Shown one piece after another: positions 1-14,483 of a stretch of 64,000 bases of DNA (position 1 is its first letter; each line of letters opens with the position of its first letter). Below the pieces are notes generated by a model that ran no database searches, was not told the origin of the DNA, and was given only the letters and a program-made list of their open reading frames with translations. The stretch comes from Brevipalpus yothersi (taxonomy: Eukaryota > Arthropoda > Arachnida > Trombidiformes > Tenuipalpidae). The stretch spans positions 196,704 through 260,703 of the forward strand of contig QZCP01000017.1 of the NCBI GenBank assembly GCA_003956705.1, written 5' to 3'. The position numbers and the translations under genes were made by a program.

Positions 1-878
1 TCATAAACTGAGCTACTCCTGGTGATGTGAGTAGTAGTAGTAGTTATAGTTCAGTGGCAGTAGGAACAGAATCTCGGAAAAGAAAAATGATGAAGATGAA
101 TCAGTGCATGGATGCTGTGGAGATGGATTGTTAACACGCCAGTTCAGCATTAACTTTCCCCTTAATTTTTGTCACCCACAATATTTCATCATGCTATGAA
201 TGGAAGAGGCAAATAGAGAAAGGAAGAAAGGGAAAGAGAAAAAGGAGGAGAGACTTGGAATGGAAAATTATTCTACTACTAAGGACAACATGTGGTGTCA
301 GAAAAAATGGTTCAAAGATGAAGCTCATGCTTTACTCTGGGAATCTTTTGGAGCATGATATGGATCTATGTATAACAGAATTTACTAGTCAATCGACAGC
401 TAAGAGTCTTTGTTCAGCCAGAGAGAAAACTTTTGCTTGTTCTTTCGATTAAAAATTGATTGTAACTATGCAAAAAAGTTCAATTTTGTTTGCTTTGAGC
501 TCAAAAATTCTCTTCAAGCATTGCTTGAAATCGTTGTTTCTCTCTATTGCAATCTTTGGATAATTTGTCATTTTACTTTACTCTCTTTCCATGTTGTTGA
601 CTTCCCAGGGAACATGAAATCATCAAAGTGTCCCTTTTGTCATCAATATTTTATTGCTGATATTTTATTGAGATCAAAGCTTCGATTTTCACTAAACATT
701 TGGGTTACTGGAGGCTGAATCATCGCCTTTATGTTCTGTTACAGTGATTAACTTGCTCCAGGAAGCGAAATTAGTGTTCTTTTCTGTCATTTTCTTTGCT
801 TCACATTCCCTGTCTACTTCCATGTCTTCCAGCTAAATTATTCTCTCTCCAGATTCATTCTCTATGTAGAGGTAAAAA

Positions 879-882
<4 letters not shown>

Positions 883-917
<35 letters not shown>
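883..917. repeat. (GA)n microsatellite
   Basis: Uninterrupted GA dinucleotide tract of about 35 bases in non-coding sequence. Confidence 0.95.
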
Positions 918-921
<4 letters not shown>

Positions 922-1085
922 AATGTCTTTTTCATCCCTCATACTTTTACACGGACTATTCACTCTTCCAATCCAATGAATAGCACTTGGGAAAAATCGG
1001 TAGTGAAAAGAGTGGAAGAGAAAAAGAGATAGAAAAGCTGGTATAATTATGAAAAATTTTCTTTCTCCCATCTTCACTGTAATCC

Positions 1086-1091
<6 letters not shown>

Positions 1092-1119
<28 letters not shown>
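1092..1119. repeat. (TC)n microsatellite
   Basis: Uninterrupted TC tract of about 28 bases, 175 bases from the preceding GA tract and of opposite strand polarity, so the two could pair as an imperfect hairpin. Confidence 0.95.
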
Positions 1120-1122
<3 letters not shown>

Positions 1123-4100
1123 ATATTCATCTTACAATAGATTCTCTGAATTGAATCAAATCTCTGTATAAGCCCAATCCTCTCTGCCTTCAACATGTTT
1201 CCCTTCATATCATTGCCAGCCTGATCTCATTTTGTTCTCATTGTTTTGCTTATTCTAATCATCAAGACCAGACTGCTGCTCAATTTCTTATTCAATGATT
1301 CGTTCAAATACTTCTAATACTATTCTTCAAAGTGAAAATGGAAATTCAATCTCCTCATGAGTGAAAATTTTTGACCTACTCTTCACAGTCAACATCATTG
1401 TGGCCCTGGAATTCTTTTCCATCCAAAATCAAGTGTATCATGAATCAATTTCCCATCCAATGGATAAACACATACACTCATGCACTTCACTTTCATTCAT
1501 CAACTATGAATGACCAGTAGTGGGTCTCTCTCTACATATATATCTGTATATTTCGATGGAATCTATCATACTGAATTACAGCAACTCTGTTGAATCAATC
1601 TTGATAATTAAGCAACTTTATTCGGAACTGATTTGTTTCTCACATACAGTATTCCTTAGTCAGTCAGTACTGTACAAACAAAATGTGAATCATACAGCTC
1701 AATACAAATCAAGCCATTTCTTCATGCAGTGTTTACTATCATTTCTGCAGTGCTGGAGGGCTCGAGCGAAGTAAGAAGAGTAAGCATTTGAAGAAGAATC
1801 CAATACTTCACTAGCTACACTAACTCTCTGTAATAAGGTTACTTTTCCAGACTTGAAATGTTATCATCAAGACGGTAAAAGATGGAAAGTAGATGCAGGA
1901 ATGGATGTAGAAAAGAGAGAGAAGGGAGAGAATTTGAAAAGGAATCTCAGAAAAAAGAAGAAAGAAAAAGGAGTATATCTTATAAAGGGATGCAGATGCT
2001 GCTACTGAGAAAAGGTCATTCAATCAGACGGCAGAGTTAGAAAGAAAGAAAGAAAGAGAGAGAGAAAGAGAGGAAGAGATAGATTCTGTTTCAGTGATTT
2101 CAATCTTTCCATTGAATCATGGGAGAACATTCTCTCTTATACAGAATAGCAGTGAAACATGAGTTTCATGCTTTACTTAACTCTTTTCCAGCTCTTCAAA
2201 TGTTCTATGGACTTAATCCTCTTCCTTCTCATTGATTAACTTTCCACAGCAAGTGGTCATTTCCTCATCCATCGATGCATTCAAGGTTCCCATCCAGAAT
2301 TGAAAGAATATACAAGTAAACCCAGGATATAACAAAAGGCTAGTCAACTGAATCGAATTCTAAATTTGTTGAACAAATGCACTCTCCTTGCTGTATGTTA
2401 TCGAAATCACTGTTCTTTGCTGATGATGGCAATTCGAAAAAAACAATGGCCTGATTACCGCAATTTGTGATAAATCTCTAATTTTTCGTCGAATTTTCGA
2501 CGGAAGGTGGATAAGAATTCTTAGAATTTGTGGAAATGTGTATACCTTTTGGATACAATTGCTTTTGTGCTGTTGAATCAATCATGATTTCATTGATCTA
2601 GGTTCTAGAGAGATTGGTTATCACAGACTATCTGATAGTAAAAGAAAAAACTAGAAAAAGTCAAGAAATTCACTCAATAGACTGAAATGCATTAACTTTT
2701 GAACCTTAAATCTTAAATCACGATCTTAAAAGTAACGGAAATTGACATCGTTCCATCATGACAGTTATTTTTCTTTCTATCAAAATCCGTGGGTATTCTC
2801 ACCTGAGAAATGAACTGCTCTCTCTCTCTCCCTCCCTTTTGCTCATTATTTTCAATTGTCAAAACTCCATTTCAATCATGTTCTAAGCCATTTTCAACCA
2901 CTTCCTGATGCACCTTCATAGCCATCATTCATTTTCGCCCAAGATCTATCTCCGTTAACTTGAACATTGCCTCACTTCCATACTTCCATAATGCCAGTAT
3001 GTTTAGGACTCCAAGGAGAACATCTCTGTGCTCTGATGATCGTATACTGTTCAGAGTTCCTTGGAACTGGATCCATGTTAACCGAGTCCACTGAAACTTC
3101 CATTATTTTTGATAACAACTTTCCAAAATCATCAACCTTTCCTGCTACTGATCGATTATCTGTGAGTATGTGTCCCCTCTATTCCACTCATGTTTCTATG
3201 ATAGGATTCATCAACAGCACACATTATGAGTGAGAAAGAGAAATTACTTTTTCATCTTCTTTTTCTACTCATCTCTTGCTCGTTCTATGGATCTATTCCT
3301 CACTGTCGAGCTCTTTTCATGATGTTTAATCAACAGACATTAGTTCATGAGGATGGAAGATTATCTAGTATTCATGTTTCTCGGTTTCTTCTGTTTTGTT
3401 TACCATCTCCTCAGTCAAGAGCTGTCAAGTGTGGATCTGATGATGGATGCACGATTAGAAGATGAACCATGTATTGCATGTATTCCTTGGCTCCATTTCA
3501 TCTCCTTTGAATGGTAGGGCGAAAAAAAGGAGAGAAGATTAAATTGGAAGACGGTGGAGGACAAATTACATTGGTCCTGCTACTAGGATTACATGAATGA
3601 TAATACAACTCTCTAATTATTGAGCGATACTAGCCATGAGCCGGAGTAAGATGAAGCTTTAATCAAAAAACAGACGATTCCTTCTTTTCACTAAAGCTTT
3701 TACACACATGTTCAAACATTGGCTCTCTAGTCCAATCATTCTATGCATTCGAAATGTTCTTTTTTTTTCTTTTATTCTTTCTCTTCAGTATCGTAGAACC
3801 TCAAAGAGTAAGTCTTTTCCCAGATTCATGAGAATAATCGAGCTATTCATGGTATGATTGTGAGATGTACCTCAATGTTGACTCTAGATTAACTTAACCC
3901 ATTCACATTTGAGCTTTTTTTGTTGACTAAATTGCATGAGGTTCCATCTTCTTCTTCCTCTTCTCCTTATTCACAGTCCGAATTGTATCCTTCCATTAGT
4001 GATATTAGGTTTCGTAACCAACATCTTTCTCTATTTGACCACACTATATCCTCATCAGCTAACAAGGTAATTGAATATGGCTCCGGAAAAATGTTAATAT

Positions 4101-7100
4101 TTGATGATCAAAAAAAACGAGTGATCAAATGATTCTGATAATGTGCATCATCTAGCCGTTAACCTTCTATCTATCTATACTCACAAAGTTTACTGAACCA
4201 TCTTCGTTCTTCAACTTATCGTCATGTATCGACCAATTTCAGCTTCAATGTTGATCCTTGTTAATCTAATCAGTAGCAAGATTTGTCTATGCGATTGGCT
4301 CACTCAAAGCCTTATCAAGCTTCTTTGCTGAGTGTATGTATACACCAGCTAACAAGTTGCAAGTTCTTCCAGGAAAAGAATTCAAAAACTTCCTGAGTGC
4401 TCCATTGTTTTGTGTTTGTCAAGCAAATTGAGGTTAAATAGGGATCGATCCTTATATTACTATTCTGTCTACCTCTGTGTCCAACTGATGAATCTAGACA
4501 AATCATTTCCACCAAAAATTCCGTGGGGATATAATTTTTTTTTATTTCCATTCATGATCTGATTGTAAGCTTTGAGTAAACAGAGTCCTAAAGTGTACTG
4601 CAAAACAAGTCTATATCGCTTCTCATGTATGATGTATATTTGCCTGGAAGGTTTTTTCATCAAATGAATTCATCTGGTAAAATATTTTACTCGCCTCCAT
4701 TGAGTGGTGAAAATTTTAACCCTCGGGTGAATTGAAGTTTTTTTCTATTCCATAGAATATCACTCTATTAATTTTTTCAACTTCTTCCCTAAATATTCTT
4801 TGAAAATTTTGACAATTCATGAACACTGTTTTCTGACTATATTGGGAAAAGCAAATTTCCATCATGCTCACGGTCTCAGATTTCTGTATCACACCTTTTC
4901 GTCTCTAGTTTTTCCAGTTTTAATTCAAGTTGAACAATTAGGAAAAAACAACACCAACAAAAACGAACTAAGAGAGAGTATTTTTGATCCATAACGATGA
5001 GCTAGTATTCTTCTACAGGAAATCCTTATTCCCTTCGTCCCTTAGTCCCTTTTTGTCTCAAAAGGCGGAGGAAAGTCTTCCATGGATGCGCAATATTATC
5101 ATTTTATCTCTTATGTGGATTAGTTTCACTCTCTCCTCCTTTTATTCACCCACACTATAGTGATTCAGATAGTGAAGAGAAAAGCTTTCTCAAAGATTCA
5201 TACTTGTAAACAGCAACACTACAGAAAGCAAACTTGATCACTTACTTTGCCGTTCCCAAGGTACCGTTATGGGGCGAAAATAAAAATGCAAGTTAATATG
5301 CTATCTCTTTTTCGGGGTAAACACACATGCAACCACACACACTGTATGTATTGAGAATGATGTGTTGAGATCAATATCTCATGGTGTTTGGTAAGACTCT
5401 CGGGTACTCCGATAAAAGGACCATATTTGTTGTCCAACTGATCGAGTCTCATGCAATTTTGATTTTTGAGATGTATAGAGGCCATGAATTTTCAGCTATA
5501 ATCATCTAATAAGTGTGAGTAAAATTTACTTCCATGAAAATCACCTCGTAAGTGGTGGATCGATGGTATGTACCCAAGAAAATATATCACATTTTGAAAA
5601 GAGAGGAAGAGAAAAGTAAAATTTCGATAGACCTCTTCGAAAATGCATTCTTGTGTCAACTTTTTGGACTGCGAAGAGTGTCTCAATTTTCAATGCCTCT
5701 ATTCAGTTCACTTACTTTTGAATATCTCGAGAGATGTTGAAGAAAAAGAACAGAGAGAGCGCAAGATAATCTGTGAATAATCGAAGCTTGGAGAAGAACA
5801 TTGGCAGCAAAAAGTCAATGTAAATGGATATTCAGGGACATATCGATCTTCATCTTGCCTGTTTTCACCCAGCTCGATGACAAGCAGGGTCTATCTTATC
5901 AGAACTATCAAGGAATACAAAATGGATAAAAATACGAGAAATAAGTAAAGAAAAATGATCAAGAAATCATTAATGGTAGCCTAGACATCGTTTTGTCAAG
6001 CAAATATCATTCAAAATGATGGACTCTTTCTCTTTCTTACTTATTTTCTCTCTTTCTAACTCTTTATCTGACTTTTATGACCTCTTCATCTGATCTTATA
6101 CGCTCAATAAACTGGATGAAGTTTGAGCTTTCCAAGGAGATGAATGCTGGCTCTGAATGAAGTGGTCAGAACAATAATGCATTGAAAATTGAAAAGAGTT
6201 GAATTATATTGAGACCATAATTCAGAAAAAGAATGAGCCTTCGATAATACGCCGATTTTGTGGAAGAATTTTTCAAAAAACTCATAAAGGTTGAGAAGAA
6301 TTCATCATAAATATGAAGATTGTACTCTCCAAGCGGAATTCTTTTCACAATTTCCTATCAAGAATATTTACAGGAATCTCATCGATACATGATATCTAGA
6401 GATGTGTATACAAATGATGATAGGAGTGGATATGGATGCCAGAAGCCTAGAGTTTTAGATTGAATCGAGAAAAAGTTTCACCTGTGTTGAATTCCAAGTT
6501 CTCATGCTCAAGATTTCATATTACTGGAACAAATATAATCGTAAATTTCCGCTCAAAGGTATTGAACACTTTTGAGCCAGTGAAACCTTGTGCCTGGAAA
6601 TAATGCCAGGTTATTTGATACTCCTCAGTATTCGGAAAGATTTATTTCGCCTGGATTGCAGTCTTTCATATATATTTGGAGGAGCCAATTTCAGGGCTTT
6701 TTATGCCTAAAGTATCGATTCGAATGGAGATTTCTTCGATAGATAGAAGCATTTATCTAGAGGATTTGTTCAGTCACACTGTGTATCGTTATTTTTCCAC
6801 ATCTCGCTTCATGTTTACTCATTGAGCCATTCTCTAGCTAGAAGAATTTTGCTACTGTCTTGCTTCCTAAAACCCTATCCGAACAAGCTACTGTTCACTG
6901 ATGATGAAGTAATACCTGATTTTGAGTGTCAAAAGCAAACAAGATCCATCAGAATGGTGTGGAGGATAGAGGAAAAGTTTTTGATGTTCAATCTGATTTG
7001 GTGATTGAAACGAATTGAAATAGATTTTTTCTGACCATTTTTGTCACCATCATTGGTTGTGTTCATCTATTTTCTCATCTCATGCCGAAAATCTGTTCCC

Positions 7101-8465
7101 ATTCAATAAACCACCTCAAATTTTCACTTCAAAAGCGAAATCAAAAGCGAAAAGAGTTGAAAATATTTTTCGATTCTTTCCATTCTGATCTTCAATAGTT
7201 GAAAGTTTTTCTTTTTCCCCTCAACAGTGAAAATTCATGGACCTGAATTCTTTTCCATCATATATAATTTTTCCTGGTTGTGTGTCGAAATATAGTGTGT
7301 CAATTTATTCTTCAAAAAGGGGAAGACAATTTTGCAACTCAAAAAATTTTTACAGCAGAAAAAAGCAAATATACTGTCTAAGCTAATATTATATGATCTG
7401 GATCTTATTCGCAAAGAGAAGGAATAAGAGATGAGAGCAAAAAAGGCTGAAACAAATTTGTGTATACCCACCTGACAGGCCATAAATCATCCTTCTGGCT
7501 CATTCTGGTGCATAATTCGTGACAAGATTAGATGGTTCCAAATGGTCTGTGTGTGGAAATATTTTTGGGGATATTTTCCAGGTTACGAAATATACCATCT
7601 TCAAATCTTACGTTATCTTTTCAGCTTGTTAGCCCTGCTTGTGATTCAAATCTTTGGGTATTGATCTGAACGAGTATGATGCCCAGAATGAGCGTTCACT
7701 AATATTTCTTATCGGATAGAATTCCTAATTTTCATCTTCTTAGTTCCTGATAGCTCAGATGTATTCGAGTGTACTGAATATTTTCGTTAGCGTCAGTGTT
7801 GCTGGATGAATTTGAGAGGAGGAATAATTCAATGAATAATATTGATGGTTGAACTGATTTGTACAAAGCTTTACAAATATCTTGGGAGATTATTGACTCC
7901 TTTTCAATATATTCAATCAATCAATCTTCTCTAAAATGGGTTAAAAATAGAGGCAATCACCCGAGGAATGATAGCTTTCGTCTTAAAAACATTCCTCAAT
8001 CAGAACATTGTTATTGTATTTGCATTTATTCATGGTCCGAAAGGTTCAGAGTCTCCGCGTTGATACGAGTCTCTACATCAATAGAATTTTAACTGAAAGT
8101 TCCTCTAAATTCAGGAGACGAAAAAGAGACATTCTTGGATGATCATGAAATTCTCCATGAAACATTCAACCAACATATTCAGGATTGAATGGTTCAACCA
8201 TGGCTCAAAACCCACAAGCAGGTTGGCATATTCTGACTTCTGCAGAGAGGAAAAGAGAGAGAGAAAACTCACCCAGGTTTCCATGGATTTCCGAAGAAAT
8301 TTATCATTTGTGTGTTAATAGTTAATGTTGAATCCATGAGAAGAGGCTGAAAGTTCATAAATATCATTCATGAAGAGAACTGAAAAATTAACTCCAGAAC
8401 GGAGCAAACAAAACACGATATTCTATTGAAGAACGATGTTGGTACATTTCGATTCCAACAAGTGA

Positions 8466-8469
<4 letters not shown>

Positions 8470-8521
<52 letters not shown>
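8470..8521. repeat. (TC)n microsatellite
   Basis: Uninterrupted TC tract of about 52 bases in non-coding sequence. Confidence 0.95.
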
Positions 8522-8523
<2 letters not shown>

Positions 8524-9978
8524 ATACCTAATTGTGGCTCATCTATTTTCATTTGATATTTGTCCATCTAATAGAGAAACATTGAAAATCACTATATACT
8601 GTGATATTCAATTCTAACAATTTATTGCCTGATGTTTTTTTCTAGTTTATTTTTCGCAAAGGTCAATTTTTCTTTTTTATTATTTCTTTTCCAGTCTTTT
8701 CTCAAGAACTTGAGTTGTTTATCTGCAGCATTCACCTGGGATCACATCACAAGTGTCAGTAAAAGAGATAAACATTGAGCGATACACTTTGTGAGGGACT
8801 CAATTAATCACTAAGAATACCTAATGGAATGAATATTATCTCTTATTAACAATTCACTTATTGAAAGAGTCTTTATTCTATTCTATTCTCCAATAACATA
8901 CATTAATGTCGGATACTGGCTTGTTTATCAGTCAAAAATTATGATTCATGTGCATATAGCTGCTATATTTATCATCATCAAGAAGGATCCTAGTAGTTAA
9001 CTATATTGTTTGTTGGGAAATTTTTTCTCTCTCTAACTCTCCTTCTCTCTTCCATCTTAAAGATGGTTATCATGAATTTTTTACAGTCAAAATACGGAAA
9101 AGAAAACGTAAAAAAGCCTAGAGCATCAAATATGCACTCAACTTTGGCTCTATTATTCTCTAGACTTTTGATCTTGTGAATATGAACTTTATACGACTAA
9201 CAAGGTTGGATAGAATTTTTTCACTAAACAAGATTATTGTTCACACTTCAAAATTGGTCTGTTTTATTCATTTGTTTCAATTTGGACTATTTTTTCCTCT
9301 ATCACCAGGAAGTTCTATATTGGTATTCCTTTTGTTTTTGCTTTACTGCTATTTTTGAATTTTTTCTACTAGAAAAGCTAGTTGAATTCTTACGAGGTTT
9401 CCTTTATAACGTCTTGTTGATATCTAAATGTTAAACATTCATGATTTACGAATATACTCAACCCAAAAAGTAGAAGAAAGTCAGTTTTCATTTTTTTTTC
9501 TTCTTCTTTTCTCATCTCTTTCTCTCCTCTATTCAAGTAACCTTATCTTCATAACTCAAGAAATACAATCCATTCTACATAATATATGTGAGGACCACAT
9601 TTGAGTGAATTTTTCTTCATTTTCCAAATAACGATATCACAAATGAAAAAATCATTCATCTCCACTGCTTGCTGTAAACTGACTGATCTTCATCTCTTTG
9701 CCTCTTTTTCTCTGGTATATAATCGCAACAAGTCAACCATTTTGTCACCTCAATCGAAATGATGCATTCTTTTGCCACCCATTTTTCACTCCAAAAATTT
9801 ATTCCGTTTTTTTCTTGTTAGTCTCATTCTCTACTTATTCTATTCTACATATCCTTCATCTTTCTCTTTTTTGGGTTTTTTCCCTGTTTCAATATGACGC
9901 CCATAACTTGGGCAACAGGAAGGAAATTAATTTTTTTTCCCATTTCTTTCCGATCAATATTGATGTGAAACTTGATGA

Positions 9979-9995
9979 TTCTCTCTTTCTCTCTT

Positions 9996-10045
<50 letters not shown>
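9979..10045. repeat. (TC)n microsatellite with interrupted 5' part
   Basis: Pyrimidine-rich tract; the first 20 bases carry TTT interruptions and the part from about 10000 onward is pure TC. Confidence 0.9.
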
Positions 10046-10047
<2 letters not shown>

Positions 10048-13000
10048 GCTCTCATCCATTCATATGTACTTTTATTCTCACCCAAAATTCACTTTTGGTT
10101 ATACCTTTTGCCATTCATAGTTGCCTACTTTCGCTCTCCTTTTCAAATATATCATTCGTGCTTCATGTTCTTTGACTTTTGCTACCCAATTCGTGTGGAA
10201 TTTGATTGATCTTCTTCAATGACTATAAAAGTTCAGATCAGAAGCACAAGAGAGAGAGAGAGAGAGTAAAATAAAGTGAATGTGAGTGTGTGTTCCCAAT
10301 AAGATAGACTGTTTTACTTTGCCCACAGAATCATATACACTTCATGGTTTATACTCAAATATTGATATCAATGATTGAGAGTAGAAAGCAGTGGGATAAA
10401 AAGTGTAATAAATGGATGGACTCCTGTCACTTCCAGCTTGATATGAGACGTATTTTTCTTGCTAACTTCCATTCGATATTCCACCCATTCTTTTATTCTT
10501 CATACTTCAAACATTGCAACCAAAGATATTACCAATAATTTTTCCATCTTTTTCCCTCCTTCTCGTAATATGAAGGGTAGAAAGTGAAAAATCATATCAC
10601 TTAAAGGGTACCATAGCACATTTTGGACATCAGACTCTCATAATTTGTTGCTATCAGTTAATGATACAGGTTAGAATGACGAGAATTCATTATTCATTGA
10701 AAATTTTGCTCTCATTACGGCTACTACCTTAATTCTCAAGGTGACTATCCAATGTATCATAATCATAATAATCATAATCTAGGGAAATACTGAAGCTAAC
10801 TGTATGTATGTGACTTTATCCAACACACACAGACACAAACCATCAGTATGCTAGATCATGATGATGACCATTCAAGTGATAATAGCTTGGCTTTGTGCTT
10901 TTGTTCTTCTTCTTCCTCCTCATCTTGTTTCCTTTTCTTCTTCAGTTATCATTGTTTATAAGCTTTCACCAAACAAACCGATGATTGCCTCTGGTGTGTC
11001 AAATATTTCTTACTCAGCATTCTATCAAACCGATTCTCTATTAGCGAATAGTGTACGATAACGTTTCTTTCTCTTTTTCTCACTCTTTTAACCGTTATGT
11101 ATCCATAGTCTGTTGTGGTAGGACAAAGGCAATTTGATGCTATATATGAACAGTAACTTTCATCTTGCTACCAGTCTTTTATATACACCTATGTTATGTA
11201 CCTTTCTTCTATGAAGCTCATGCTGCCATTGCAATCAAATTGTTCCATCGAATATCTGATAACCTTACTTATTTTATGCTCAATATGAACAAGATTTCGT
11301 CATTATCATGAGCCAAAGAATACATGAGCGATAAGAGGGAAGTCATAGTGTATTTTGTTCTCACCTCCGGTTTGGAGATACTTTTTCGAGTTACAGAATC
11401 TGGAACAAAAGTTTCCTGGGTTGAATGAGGTAACTCTACAATAGTTGAGTAAAATTTTTTAGAGAGGTTTCTAAAAAGCATCGATCTGGGGGAGAAAAAT
11501 TCCCAGGCTACAATGAATATACTGAAAAGCTATGCAAGTTGGTACAAGCCATTCTGATCAATGTTTTCTGTTGTTGTTGAGATCAGTAAGACATACTCCA
11601 ATTCAGAGAATTCTGATGTGGTTACACATATAAAATCAAGATTTCTCAGAAAAAACAATCCAAGTAGACTCGGAATCTTCACATTTCGATGAATTTAGGC
11701 ATGAAACACTTACTTAACAAGTTATCGAGTTATTTATCATTGACATGTGAGCATAAATACAGCGGTATATGTTTAGGTTCTAGAAAATTGTTTGCTAGGT
11801 TTATTTATTTGCTCACGTTTCGAGATTGTTGAATATTGTTATACTTTGGTGGATGAGATGAGATGAGACAGTCTACCATCTTTACATACTTTTATGTGTC
11901 TCCTGCTAGTTAGTATACATGTAGCCAGTCATTCAAAACACATTGTATCTTCTTTGTAGACTATTTCAGGAGAACATCACACTGTATGTGTACAGAGTAG
12001 GAAAAGCAAAATTGTTCACCCAAATGAAATATAGAGTGAGTTATAAAGAGAGCTGAAAGAAAAAGAGAAAAGATACCTTGGATTGATCCAATTTTGGTTT
12101 CATAATGGCTCCAGGTGTAGAACTTAATGAGATTCAGCATCATTGATTGTAGAATGAACATCAGAGAAGATAGATAGATAGGAAAAGAGAGAGAGAAAAA
12201 AGAATGAGAATTCAGGAACCACATGGATGCTGAACTTTTATCGTGTTGATTGGAAAACTTGCCTCATTTCCATTTGTACCTTCAAATCGTTGAATTGTAT
12301 ACACGCACCTAGACGTAGACTTTCTCTATCTTTTTCTTTTTGCTCCAAAATCCGCATCAAAATCATTGATTCGAAAAAATTCAGTTTCTCTCAAGCGTAT
12401 TCAATCAACTAGTGGTTGGAAGAAAATTTTCTCCACTAATTTTCACCATTCAGCTTTATACACTAAGAAGAGTAAAACTGCGAACTTAAAATTCTTTCTT
12501 CCTCCACTTGGCAATCATCTGAAATTGAATTGAATTCCTTTTAAGAATCGAGAAACTTTCTCTCTTCCTCTTGTTTCACTATATCAGCAGAAATTCTAAT
12601 CCTTGGGCAAAATGAATTTCTTTTTCACCAAAAGAAAAAATGCATAAGAAGCATAAAAATCATCTTTTCCCAACTCTCATCAAAACTTCTCAACAACAAC
12701 AACAACCCTACCATGAATCTTTTATTGACTATTCAGATTTGATAAGAAAATGATTCACAATCCTCTTATCGAGTAAGCATTCCCCCGAATATTCCATTAG
12801 CCAATGTAGCGAAAATTTACTGATGTGAATTCATACGATTCGTAATTGCGTGGTGAATAGTAACCGCAAATTTCTCTTTTCCTTTTGTTATTCATCATTA
12901 CTTGCTGGAGTAGAAGAAACAATTTTCATTCTTATTCTCCTTATTCAGCTTTATCTACACTCTAGTAGCGGTTGAAGTAGGGAAGACAATCAGATAGACA

Positions 13001-13821
13001 AATAATTTGCGATGATGACTCTAATAAGGCTCCGAGCTAGAATAATGTGTTGGAAGAAGGCTTCATGAGAATAGGGAAGCTGAAAGTGTATAAGAATGTA
13101 TAGGAATGTTATCGATTCTTTTCTCTTTCTCTCTTCCTAAGAGAATTGATTGTTTGATTTGATCCATTGATTCATGGTCAAGTTCTACCTGGTCTGAAGT
13201 ATTGTGGCTTCGCTTGTTGATATTTGTACGTTAGAATGAGAGGTAAAAGAGGTATCCAATCAACACCATTCTGTTTGTGTTTATAATTGTTTACACGACC
13301 TTTCTTCTCAAAATAGATAGACACTTTGATCATACAGGTTAATTACTGGAAATAATTATTTTCTCGGGAGAAAATAACAGAGAGATAGAGAAAGAGAGAG
13401 AGAGAATATTGCCACCGGTAAATGATCTTCAAAGCTAATTTTAGCATGCAAAGAATGTGGGTAGATGAGAAAATTCCAACCAAAATATTCCAAGATTAAC
13501 TTTTTTATCAATTAACTGATAATATGCTTCGATAGGACTTGTGATATTTTAGCATTTTCCGTAGGGAATCTTGGGAACTTCAAGTAACACTAGAAAAAAC
13601 ACCTTTTTTCCCTAGAATCTCATTAGTCTCATCTAAATTTTGATCACAGTAAAGAAATAACAAAAATGTTTAGTTCGTCCTCTCTCCCAATAAATTCTGT
13701 TTATCATTATTTTCATGAATATTAAGAATAGATTGGGTCTCAGGCCAAATTTAATAATGTTCAGATATTAGTTCAGTGCATACAGGGTGGGCTTAAAGTT
13801 TCTTGGTATGATAATTTTCAG

Positions 13822-13996
13822 CCATGAGATAGAACAGTGTGATCATTTTTGACCAGAATATCATATCATAAAGGCCAGATTATTTCAAAATTTCCATCTA
13901 TCATGGCCAAAAATTTAGTTAAACTTGTGATAAAATGGCTCAATTGGACTTTTATGATATGATATTATGGTCAAAAATTATCACTCAAACTCATGG
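13822..13996. repeat. Foldback (inverted-repeat) element, MITE-like
   Basis: The segment 13822-13877 is closely matched, with a few mismatches and small gaps, by the reverse complement of 13945-13996. The best core pairs 13840-13877 with 13945-13983. The arms flank about 67 bases that I could not pair convincingly. Total length near 175 bases, no coding capacity and AT-rich arms fit a miniature inverted-repeat element or a hairpin-forming sequence. I did not identify target-site duplications, and no second full copy is evident in the window, so mobile-element origin is inference. Confidence 0.6.
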
Positions 13997-14417
13997 AGGT
14001 GTGCATACTCATTATGTGTGTAAGTTTTCAATCGTCTTGAAGTGAATTGATTTGATTTGATCGCAGCAAATCTTGGTTAATGGACAAACTCATTGTAGCC
14101 GAGTTGTAAACTCAGCTTGAAACTATGTCTCGTGTTCTTCAATAGTTGGACATTTCCAGGTGGAAATCACTTGGGAAAGTGTGAATTCGTCATTCTCTCT
14201 CCGCAAAACATAACCCAAGATTTTGAGTGATTCGAATTTCTTCGAAATCCATTTCCTGGAAAGGAAATAAAATGATGAGAAGACAAGAAAACCCATAAAA
14301 AATGATAAGAAAGATGAAGGTGGCTTTGATGGTGATGTTGAAGGCGTCTTGAATTGTTACACTTTTTTTGACAAATTTTCTTCTGGACATTCTTCAAACT
14401 AAGCTGATAAGACAGAA

Positions 14418-14420
<3 letters not shown>

Positions 14421-14479
<59 letters not shown>
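14421..14479. repeat. (AG)n microsatellite
   Basis: Uninterrupted AG tract of about 59 bases. Confidence 0.95.
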
Positions 14480-14483
<4 letters not shown>

